64,000 nucleotides of DNA from Methanococcus maripaludis. GTDB lineage: Archaea; AGJL01; Methanococci; Methanococcales; Methanococcaceae. Positions 56,406 through 64,000 of the stretch are shown in pieces (the first letter of the stretch is position 1; each line of letters opens with the position of its first letter). The notes under the pieces are model-generated. The model worked only from the letters and a program-made list of their open reading frames with translations, searched no databases and was not told where the DNA came from. Location: assembly GCF_013760955.1 (NCBI RefSeq), contig NZ_JACDUL010000001.1, forward strand, positions 314,340 through 378,339, in the 5' to 3' direction. Position numbers and translations under genes: made by a program.

Positions 56406-58031
56406 TTATTTAAGATTTTTGCCCATATACGGACCTACTCTTTTGTATCCCAGTTTTTTATAGTATTCTCGGACTCCAATTCCACTGTTGATTAATAATT
56501 GATCTTTTTTGAACTCTTGTTTTGCAATTTTCTCAGCTTCATCAATTAAAAGTCTCCCATAACCTTTGTGCTGCCATGAAAGTTCTTTTGAATTACCCTC
56601 GAGTTCTTTCTGCTGTCCACAAACATGAACCTGCCTTATAAGTGCAGTTTTATCAGTTATTTCTTTTCTGAATGGATTACTTGGAATTCTAAGTCTTAAA
56701 TAGCCTATTAAAAGATCGTTTTTGGTATCCTCAAACGATAAGAATATATCGGTTCCGCCGCTTGATTCGTAGTCTTCCCTGCATAACGATATACTTTCTA
56801 CATCGGGCTTTATTCCTTTCTTATAGGTAACGTGGCCAACTTCTCTGCACCGTATACATTTACAAGATATTCCTTTTTCTTCCAAATTATTGTAAACAAG
56901 TTCCCCAAGGTTACTTTTCTTAACGCCTGCATCAATTACCGTTACAGGAATATCCCTTTGAATTCTTGAAGTCCTGACCCATTTCGGCATGATTGATTTT
57001 CCATAGGTAATAACTTCCACAGCCTGTTCATCAGTCATCGGAATAAATTCCCCACTCTGCCATAATTCATAGACTTCAGTTCCAGGAATTACAAGACATG
57101 GATAAAATTTAATCAAGTCTGGTTTGAAATTTGGATTTTCAAATACTGTTTTAATTGTTTCTTTGTCCATTTTTGGAGTTGTTTTTGGAAGTCCGGGAAT
57201 TAAGTGGTATGAAACTTTCAATCCGCTATCTTTTAAAAGCTGGGTTGCCTTAATTGATGCATCGGTTCCGTGTCCTCGTTTTACAAACTCTAAAACTTCA
57301 TCGTTTGTACTCTGAATTCCAAGTTCTACCCTTGTAGTTCCAAGTTTAAGCATTTCATTGATTTCCTTTTCATTGCAATAATCAGGCCTTGTTTCTAGAG
57401 TAAGTGCCACACATCGGTGCTTTGCAGTTTCGTTTTTTTCTTGAGCTTTTTCAAGAGTTTCTGAAACTTCACCATTCATTGCATCGAAACATCTTTTTAT
57501 GAAATTTTCTTGATATTCGATATCTCTTGCCGGAAAAGTTCCACCCATTATTATCAGTTCTACCTTATCTGTTGGGTGACCTACTTTTTCAAGCTGTGAA
57601 AGCCGTTCACTCGTCTGAACGTATGGATCAAAATTGTACATTACTCCACGCATTGTTGCAGGCTCTTTTCCCGTGTAACTTTGTGGAACATCTCCAAAAT
57701 TACTCTCCTTTCCACCAGGGCAGAACGAACATTTTCCATGTGGGCATGGTTCAGGTGAAGTCATTACTGCAACCACTGCAACACCTGAGAGTGTCCTTAT
57801 GGGTTTTTTTCTTAAAAGAGGAAGTAATTCCTTTTTTTCTTCTTCTGAGGCCTGACTGATAATATCTGAATTTGGAGGAAATCCCACATTTAAATCAAAT
57901 TTACGAAGACATCTCGCCTTGATATCCTCTACCTTTTGTTTTTTCCTCTTTGGATCCAGATCCTTTATTTTTTCTTTTTCAGCTAAAAGATTAGAAATGA
58001 TACATCGTATAAATTCCGGATAGTCACTCAA
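56406..58031 (-). CDS. elp3: Elp3-type tRNA U34 carboxymethyl synthase (radical SAM + acetyltransferase)
   Basis: Modifies wobble uridine in tRNAs. A radical SAM domain (about 70-370) has EPCPHGKCSFCPGG with the CxxxxCxxC cluster cysteines. A C-terminal GNAT acetyltransferase domain (about 400-541) has QHKGYGRLLIDEAEKIA. A zinc-site cysteine group CKCIRCREVG lies between them. I chose TTG 58031: it sits 5 nt after AGGTG, while the ATG at 58052 has no SD and places the SD inside the coding region. Archaeal Elp3 acts without the rest of the Elongator complex. 541 aa. Confidence 0.9.
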   Translation of the reverse strand: MSDYPEFIRCIISNLLAEKEKIKDLDPKRKKQKVEDIKARCLRKFDLNVGFPPNSDIISQASEEEKKELLPLLRKKPIRTLSGVAVVAVMTSPEPCPHGKCSFCPGGKESNFGDVPQSYTGKEPATMRGVMYNFDPYVQTSERLSQLEKVGHPTDKVELIIMGGTFPARDIEYQENFIKRCFDAMNGEVSETLEKAQEKNETAKHRCVALTLETRPDYCNEKEINEMLKLGTTRVELGIQSTNDEVLEFVKRGHGTDASIKATQLLKDSGLKVSYHLIPGLPKTTPKMDKETIKTVFENPNFKPDLIKFYPCLVIPGTEVYELWQSGEFIPMTDEQAVEVITYGKSIMPKWVRTSRIQRDIPVTVIDAGVKKSNLGELVYNNLEEKGISCKCIRCREVGHVTYKKGIKPDVESISLCREDYESSGGTDIFLSFEDTKNDLLIGYLRLRIPSNPFRKEITDKTALIRQVHVCGQQKELEGNSKELSWQHKGYGRLLIDEAEKIAKQEFKKDQLLINSGIGVREYYKKLGYKRVGPYMGKNLK

Positions 58032-58072
58032 AAAAATCACCTGTCTCGGCATGAATAAACAGTAATATATAA

Positions 58073-58678
<606 letters not shown>

Positions 58679-58714
58679 TTTACGTAGAAATTATCTTCAA
58701 TTGCTACCCAATAA

Positions 58715-58725
58715 TTATATATAAG
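58715..58725 (+). promoter_or_regulatory. TATA box of the S15 gene
   Basis: TTATATATAAG, about 85 bp before the S15 start. It predicts a leader of about 55-60 nt, in which AAGTCA/TGACTT (58745-58757) can form a small hairpin. Confidence 0.5.
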
Positions 58726-58807
58726 ATATCAAACTAACAGGATTAAGTCAATGACTTAGGTAATAACCTTACTCATTGGACTGGGAATCATCTAGAGGTA
58801 GATACAA

Positions 58808-59263
58808 ATGGCAAGATTACACTCAGGAAAAAGAGGTTCCTCCGGTTCAACGAGACCATTAAGAACAGAAGTTCCAGAATGGGTTTCAATGAGCGCTGAG
58901 GATATTGAAGCAAAAATCGTTGAAATGGCAAAAGACGGTAAACAGTCAGCTATCATCGGAAACATTTTAAGAGACATGTATGGAGTCCCTAGCGTAAAAT
59001 TAGTAACTGGCAAAAGCGTTTCATCAATCATGAAAGAAGCTGGTTTTTACACAGAAGTTCCAGAAGATCTCTTCAACTTAATGAAAAAAGCAATCAACTT
59101 GAGAAACCACTTGGAAAACAACCCAAGAGACACACACTCAACAGTTGGTTTAAAATTAATCGAATCAAAAATCAGAAGATTGGTTAAGTACTACAGAGGT
59201 ACAAAAGTATTGCCAGCTAAATGGAGATACTCACCAGACACTGCAAGATTATTGGTCGAATAA
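58808..59263 (+). CDS. rps15: Ribosomal protein S15 (uS15)
   Basis: Small-subunit protein binding the central domain of 16S rRNA. 151 aa, archaeal type, beginning [20 protein letters not shown]. The core has [20 protein letters not shown] (about 98-117) and [30 protein letters not shown]. In bacteria S15 controls its own mRNA; here the leader holds one small hairpin only. Confidence 0.97.
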   Translation: MARLHSGKRGSSGSTRPLRTEVPEWVSMSAEDIEAKIVEMAKDGKQSAIIGNILRDMYGVPSVKLVTGKSVSSIMKEAGFYTEVPEDLFNLMKKAINLRNHLENNPRDTHSTVGLKLIESKIRRLVKYYRGTKVLPAKWRYSPDTARLLVE

Positions 59264-59333
59264 TCAAATTAATTTCTTTTTTTATTCTTTTTTGAAAAAT
59301 TAAAAACAGTATTTTTAATAGTTTTATGATATT

Positions 59334-60905
59334 TTATTGATTCCAAAATTCATTGTAAAATAAGTCAAAGTCTTGATTATATTTTTTACCAATTTTTAAC
59401 GCAAGTTCCGCATTTCTAAGTTCTTTTCCAAAATATGCTGCGTGATCCAGTTTAGTAATTAAATTTTCCCGTAACGCAGTTTCATAAATTTCTTTAGGAG
59501 TATGTCCTTTAATAATCAATTTTGGTTGAGTATGTACATAATACGTTGCGATTATTTCCTTATTTTTCCGATCAACGCGAATTTTAAAGCTTCCCCTATC
59601 AAGAAGTTGTTTTTCATTTTCAACTGCATCAATTATTTTTACATCTTCTAAATCAAACTCTTCATCGAATTTTTTATCTTTGTAATTTATAAGGTCATAT
59701 CCAACATCTTTTGGAAGTGAATTTCGTTTTTTTGCTAAAAACAACATTTTTGACGCAATTTTCAACTCTTTTATTGAAAATTTACACTTTTGTGAAGCTT
59801 CAGGAGTAAACAAAATATTTCCGCCAATTTCTTGACCAATTGCCGCAATACTTGCATTTACTCCGTTACTGTCAACATCAAATAATTCTGTAACATTTCC
59901 AATTCCAAAAAACATAGGTATATTGTTTCTTTTTTTGAATTCGTAGCATGCAATTACACTTTCTGTGAAATTACAACCACTGTTATTTATCGGCTCTAAA
60001 ATCGGGTCTGCGACAGCCGTTAACTTATTTTCTTCAAATTTTTTAAGAATTTTTTCCATATTCTGAATTTTTTCTGAAATTGATTCTGGAACTTCATTTG
60101 TTTTGTAGTTTGTTGGAAGAACAACTGACACCGTGTTTTTTTCTTTTAAATGTGGAAGTAATTCCCCAAAATTTCCTGAGTCCACACTTAAAATCATATC
60201 TACGTCTAAATTTACTGCTTCAATAAGTTCTTTAGTATTTAGTGTATCGACACTGATCGGTTTATCAGTAATATCCCGTACAGTTTTGATTATTTGCTTT
60301 AAATCTTTAGAATAATCTTCATTACTAACCATTCCCAGATCGATCATGTCTGCTCCGGATTCAACGTAATAATTTACTTTTTCTTCGAGTTCGTATTTAG
60401 AAAGCCACGGAACATGGACAATTTCACCAAGTACTCTCATCGGGTAATCGTTTCCAACTTTTAAATTTCCTATTTTTATATTTCCGTTTTTTAAGGGTAA
60501 TTTTTCGGCATTTTCTATTTCTTTTTCGGCATTTTCTCGTATGAATTTAGCAATCTGCGAATCTGCATAATCTACTGTTGAAAGTTTAATTTTTTCGAGA
60601 TTTTTTATTAAAACTGGAATATCTGAAGCTTCCCTAGTTGATTTGAAACATTTTATTCCTGTTTCTTCGTAAATTCTTGCTAAATCGTGTCTTATAAGTC
60701 CTGTTACGAGTACAAAATCATATATTTCGGATAATTTTTTATTTTTTGATGTTTCAATGTTTTTTATTTCTTTTATTATCAAATTAGGGGTTAAAAAAGC
60801 AGCAATTGAAATTTTCGCTTCAAAAACGTGGATAAAGTCGTAATTTTTTATTGCAGATGAAACTTTATTAAAAGCCTGCTTTCCAGTTATAACAAGTATT
60901 TTCAT
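59334..60905 (-). CDS. Dihydropteroate-synthase-like protein
   Basis: 523 aa. The central part (about 160-400) is a TIM barrel related to dihydropteroate synthase: ADMIDLGMVSNEDYSKDL, then KPISVDTLNTKELIEAVN. The N-terminal part (about 1-150) and the C-terminal part (about 420-523) are specific to the archaeal group. The group is a candidate for tetrahydromethanopterin synthesis, but the true reaction is not shown by the sequence. SD GGTG-ATTTA-ATG. Single gene, divergent from the helicase gene. Confidence 0.82.
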   Translation of the reverse strand: MKILVITGKQAFNKVSSAIKNYDFIHVFEAKISIAAFLTPNLIIKEIKNIETSKNKKLSEIYDFVLVTGLIRHDLARIYEETGIKCFKSTREASDIPVLIKNLEKIKLSTVDYADSQIAKFIRENAEKEIENAEKLPLKNGNIKIGNLKVGNDYPMRVLGEIVHVPWLSKYELEEKVNYYVESGADMIDLGMVSNEDYSKDLKQIIKTVRDITDKPISVDTLNTKELIEAVNLDVDMILSVDSGNFGELLPHLKEKNTVSVVLPTNYKTNEVPESISEKIQNMEKILKKFEENKLTAVADPILEPINNSGCNFTESVIACYEFKKRNNIPMFFGIGNVTELFDVDSNGVNASIAAIGQEIGGNILFTPEASQKCKFSIKELKIASKMLFLAKKRNSLPKDVGYDLINYKDKKFDEEFDLEDVKIIDAVENEKQLLDRGSFKIRVDRKNKEIIATYYVHTQPKLIIKGHTPKEIYETALRENLITKLDHAAYFGKELRNAELALKIGKKYNQDFDLFYNEFWNQ

Positions 60906-61021
60906 TAAATCACCGAAAAATATGGAATTTTTAAATTGGGATCCGAGAAATTTCTAATTTTTAGGAATAATCTTAAAAATTACTAGTACATATATTTCTA
61001 GTAGCTAATAATGTTTGTGAT

Positions 61022-62926
61022 ATGATGACTTTGAAGCAAATTTACGTCAATAAATTTAAGGGACTCGTTAGAAAAGAGCGAGACCACGAAATAAATTTTC
61101 ACAAGGCAGAAATTAAAAAATTAGGAATAAAACGTGAAAATGTTGGAAGAGCCATTTTAAACTTAAACGGAAAAGTTCTTCGAGAATTTTTTGGAGAATA
61201 TATTGTAAGATATGGAAGACGTGAAAAATTTAAGAAAACAGATATTTCCGTTGGAGATGTTGTTTTAGTGAGCAGGGGAAATCCACTCCAAAGTGACCTT
61301 TTAGGAACTGTAATTGAAATTGGATCAAATCACGTGGACGTTTCAATGGAAAATGTTCCAAAATGGGCTTTAAACGATATAAGGATCGATCTTTACGTAA
61401 ATGATGTTACATTTAAAAGAATGCTAAATGCACTTGATAAATTCAATAGTACGGATAATCGACTTATTGATATTATTTTGGGAGTAGATGGTCCAAAACA
61501 ATCTAAAAAAACAGAAATTCGATTTTTAGACCATAGTTTAAACGAATATCAAAAAGAAGCGGTTTTAGAAGCTCTTGCTGCAAGAGATTTATATTTAATA
61601 CATGGGCCCCCTGGAACTGGAAAAACAAGAACTATTTCTGAAGTAATTTTACAGGAAGCTTTAAGGAAAAATAAAGTGATTGCAACGGCAGATTCAAACA
61701 TTGCAGTTGACAACATTTTGTCAAACATTTCAAAGTATGAATCTTTCAAAATCGTTAGAATCGGACACCCTTCAAGAATTTCTAAAAAATTGATGAAATA
61801 TTCTCTCCAAAATAAAATTACAGAACATCCTAACTACAATACCTTAAAAAAGATGAAAATGGATCTTCAGAAAAATTACGAAGTGAGAAAAAGTTTCAAA
61901 AGACCTGATCCAAAATGGAGAAGGGGGATGACTGATGATGATATAATTATTTTTTCAAAATTAAATAAGGATATACGGGGCGTTCCAAAGGAAACCATTA
62001 AAAAAATGGCTGATTGGGTAATTTGCAGTGAAAATATTGTTAAATTAAAAGAAAATATCCAAAAATTTGAAAAAAAGCTAATTGACGATATCATATCCAC
62101 AAGTGATGTTGTTGTTGCCACAAATTCCATGGCTGGAAGCGAGATTTTAGAAGATTACAAATTTGATGTTTGTGTAATCGATGAAGGAAGTCAGTCAATG
62201 GAACCTTCCTCATTAATTCCAATTGTACTTTCTAGAAAATTGATTATTGCAGGAGATCACAAGCAACTTCCACCAACAGTCCTAAGTGAAGAATTGGAAC
62301 TTAAAAAAACACTCTTCGAAAGGTTGATCAGTGAAAATCCCGATTTTTCAAAGATCCTTCAGGTCCAATACAGAATGAATGAAAAAATTATGGAATTTTC
62401 AAATGAAATGTTCTACGAAAATAAACTTATCGCACACGAATCTGTAAAATCGCACAATCTGCTCGATATTGTAGAAAACGTCTCAAAAGAAGATAAAGAT
62501 ATTGTAAACAAAAAACCGCTTCAGTTTATAAATGTGAACGGTCAGGAAAAACAGGACTCGTTTAAATCATCATATAACGTTGAAGAAGCTGAAAAAGTAG
62601 ACGAAATAGTTTCAAAACTTCGAAAATATGAAATCCCCGTAAGTGTAATAACCCCGTATGATGCGCAGGTAAAATATATCTCTAACAAGTTAAACACTGA
62701 TGAAATAGAAGTTAAATCCGTTGACGGGTTTCAGGGCCGAGAAAATGAAGTCATAGTAATATCTTTTGTCAGAACTGATAAAATGGGATTCTTAAAAGAC
62801 CTAAGAAGATTAAACGTTGCAGTTACGAGGGCGAGACGAAAGTTGATAGTTGTCGGCTCCAAAAATTTGTTGATAAAGGACGATGCATACTCAAAATTTT
62901 TAAATTGTTTCAATGATAACCGATAA
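61022..62926 (+). CDS. Upf1/DNA2-type superfamily 1 helicase
   Basis: ATP-driven nucleic-acid helicase, 634 aa. An N-terminal beta-barrel part (about 1-160) precedes two RecA folds. Motifs in order: I HGPPGTGKTRT (about 197-207), II VIDEGSQSMEP (about 384), III GDHKQLPPTV near 413, IV QYRMNEKI near 453, V VDGFQGRENEVIV near 565, and VI NVAVTRARRKL near 598. Closest in type to IGHMBP2/Upf1 and archaeal homologues. The start has a weak SD, and ATG 61025 is an alternative. Single gene. Confidence 0.88.
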   Translation: MMTLKQIYVNKFKGLVRKERDHEINFHKAEIKKLGIKRENVGRAILNLNGKVLREFFGEYIVRYGRREKFKKTDISVGDVVLVSRGNPLQSDLLGTVIEIGSNHVDVSMENVPKWALNDIRIDLYVNDVTFKRMLNALDKFNSTDNRLIDIILGVDGPKQSKKTEIRFLDHSLNEYQKEAVLEALAARDLYLIHGPPGTGKTRTISEVILQEALRKNKVIATADSNIAVDNILSNISKYESFKIVRIGHPSRISKKLMKYSLQNKITEHPNYNTLKKMKMDLQKNYEVRKSFKRPDPKWRRGMTDDDIIIFSKLNKDIRGVPKETIKKMADWVICSENIVKLKENIQKFEKKLIDDIISTSDVVVATNSMAGSEILEDYKFDVCVIDEGSQSMEPSSLIPIVLSRKLIIAGDHKQLPPTVLSEELELKKTLFERLISENPDFSKILQVQYRMNEKIMEFSNEMFYENKLIAHESVKSHNLLDIVENVSKEDKDIVNKKPLQFINVNGQEKQDSFKSSYNVEEAEKVDEIVSKLRKYEIPVSVITPYDAQVKYISNKLNTDEIEVKSVDGFQGRENEVIVISFVRTDKMGFLKDLRRLNVAVTRARRKLIVVGSKNLLIKDDAYSKFLNCFNDNR

Positions 62927-63001
62927 TCAAAAGAAAAGATTGAATATTTCTCGAAATAATTAAAGAATACCGCTTTATTCCTTTTGTTTTTGCGACCGAA
63001 T

Positions 63002-63013
63002 GATTTATATATG
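63002..63013 (+). promoter_or_regulatory. TATA box of the pdaD-speD region
   Basis: GATTTATATATG about 100 bp before pdaD. A purine-rich stretch just upstream (ACCGAAT) may be the TFB element. The predicted leader is about 75 nt. Confidence 0.5.
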
Positions 63014-63107
63014 ATAATATTTTATTTAGTTTGCTAATTATTATTTTCTATTTTGTATAGCTATTTAAAACTTAAAAATTTAAAAAATACGAGAGGTGTC
63101 TATCCTT

Positions 63108-63602
63108 ATGATGAAAACAAGCGCAATACATTCCCCATTTGAAGCTCCAAATACAATTTCCCTTGTAGCTGGAACTGGAGATGCAAACAACCCACTTAAT
63201 GCTTTCGACATGTCACTGTTAGAATCCGGTATCGGAAACTTAAACTTGATCAGAATCAGCAGTATCATGCCACCAAAAGCAGCAATTATTCCACTCCCAA
63301 AAATCCCGCAAGGTTCACTTGTTCCTACCGCATACGGTTACCAAATAAGCGAAGTAAAAGGCGAAACCGTTGCAGCAGGTATCAGCGTTGCAGTTCCAAA
63401 AGATAAAGAATTATGTGGTCTTATCATGGAATACGAATGCATCGGCGGTAAGAAAGAGTGTGAAGACACAGTTAGAAACATGGCTAAAGAAGGTTTCGAA
63501 ATGAGAGGCTGGGAAATCGACGAAATCATTTCAATCGCTTCAGAACACACCGTTGAAAACATCGGATGTGCATTTGCAGCTGCAGCTCTCTGGTACAAAT
63601 AA
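63108..63602 (+). CDS. pdaD: Pyruvoyl-dependent arginine decarboxylase
   Basis: Converts arginine to agmatine, the first step of archaeal polyamine synthesis. The proenzyme cleaves itself at S51/S52 in RISSIMPP, leaving a pyruvoyl group on the alpha chain. The C-terminal catalytic motif [12 protein letters not shown] (near 129-140) and the end [11 protein letters not shown] are almost those of the M. jannaschii enzyme. SD GAGAGGTG; the in-frame GTG at 63096 is in the SD region. 164 aa. It precedes speD in the same direction, although 127 bp separate them. Confidence 0.95.
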   Translation: MMKTSAIHSPFEAPNTISLVAGTGDANNPLNAFDMSLLESGIGNLNLIRISSIMPPKAAIIPLPKIPQGSLVPTAYGYQISEVKGETVAAGISVAVPKDKELCGLIMEYECIGGKKECEDTVRNMAKEGFEMRGWEIDEIISIASEHTVENIGCAFAAAALWYK

Positions 63603-63729
63603 AATAATATACTTGTAAACAGAAACTATCATAAAATTTCACATATGTGGGATATTGAAACCATGATTTTAAACAAAACTGTCCAAAAAAACATAAACTA
63701 CAAAAAAAACGTGAAAAGAGGCGAGATCG

Positions 63730-64000
63730 TTGAAACAGTTAGGAAAACACATCATCCTCGAACTTTGGGGATGCGAGAATCAAGCCCTGGATGACCAGCC
63801 GGGCATAGAAAAAATGCTTGTTGACGCAGTAAAAGCATGCGGAGCTACATTAATCTGTGTAAAAACACACAAATTCTCACCCCAGGGGGTAACCGGGGTT
63901 GCAGTATTATCTGAAAGCCACATAAGTATTCACACGTGGCCTGAACTTGGATACGCTGCAATGGATGTATTTACCTGCGGAGAACACGTTGCTCCACACG
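63730..64000 (+). CDS. speD: S-adenosylmethionine decarboxylase proenzyme (partial)
   Basis: Makes decarboxylated SAM, the aminopropyl donor for polyamines. The TTG start at 63730 gives (M)[17 protein letters not shown]; an in-frame TGA upstream excludes an ATG start. Self-cleavage occurs at E62-S63 in [14 protein letters not shown]68 and C83 (DVFTCGEH) are the family's catalytic residues, with numbering as in the bacterial short-form enzyme. The gene runs past the window end after 90 codons, so its C-terminus is not seen. Confidence 0.93.
   Translation, partial: MKQLGKHIILELWGCENQALDDQPGIEKMLVDAVKACGATLICVKTHKFSPQGVTGVAVLSESHISIHTWPELGYAAMDVFTCGEHVAPH

Noticed and set aside
63663-63795. Short ATG frame between pdaD and speD
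   Set aside because: It overlaps the start of speD in another frame, has no SD, and yields no recognisable protein.

Overview
The window is a stretch of chromosome from an A+T-rich methanogenic archaeon. It carries methyl-coenzyme M reductase (mcrBDCGA), the tetrahydromethanopterin S-methyltransferase complex (mtr), the Mcr-modifying enzyme Mmp10, F420H2:NADP oxidoreductase and a DapL-type diaminopimelate aminotransferase. Gene content and order match what I know of Methanococcus, and Methanococcus maripaludis is the best fit; no database search was run. Most genes start about 5 nt after a GGTG-type Shine-Dalgarno (SD) core, and I used this rule to choose starts. I see no insertion sequence, prophage or CRISPR array.

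Layout. 1-6 kb: alr and ald (bacterial-type alanine catabolism), tyrA and the thermosome. 6-13 kb: a PhoU-like protein with a small partner, ScpA, a site-2 protease, an oxyanion-type ABC transporter without binding protein, HypB, and a UPF0104-type membrane protein. 13-24 kb: secF-secD, a PmbA/TldD protein, RNase III, dapL, a chain of overlapping genes ending in pheA, pgk, sepF and an adenylate-kinase-like NTPase. 24-29 kb: a TctA-like membrane protein with an OB-fold/Ada-type zinc protein, then a YedE/YedE/DUF3343/kinase cluster probably concerned with sulfur or selenium. 29-38 kb: tRNA-Ile, a translin-family protein, the ribosomal operon L3-L4-L23-L2-S19, fumarase beta subunit, npdG, srp54, ubiX, tRNA-Leu and an intron-containing tRNA-Met. 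38-50.5 kb: mmp10, mcrBDCGA and mtrEDCBA-(A/F fusion)-GH, the core of methane formation. 50.5-64 kb: a four-gene operon with TatD, the biotin genes bioW-bioF-bioD, a 51-residue membrane peptide, elp3, nadM, S15, a dihydropteroate-synthase-like protein, a Upf1-type helicase and polyamine genes pdaD and speD (cut by the window end).

How they fit together. Mtr moves the methyl group from tetrahydromethanopterin to coenzyme M while pumping sodium. Mcr then releases methane. Mmp10, encoded divergently from mcr, methylates an arginine of McrA. Aromatic amino acid (tyrA, pheA), lysine (dapL), biotin, NAD and polyamine genes give the biosynthetic background of an autotroph.

Points most worth a second look: two genes whose only sensible start codons are non-standard (ATA for the adenylate-kinase-like gene, ACG for bioD), each behind a well-placed SD; a second mtrA-like gene fused to mtrF with long stretches of identical DNA, suggesting gene conversion; an A+T-rich element repeated at four convergent gene junctions; structured leaders before mcrB, mtrE and L3; an RNase III in an archaeon; and the split YedE cluster.
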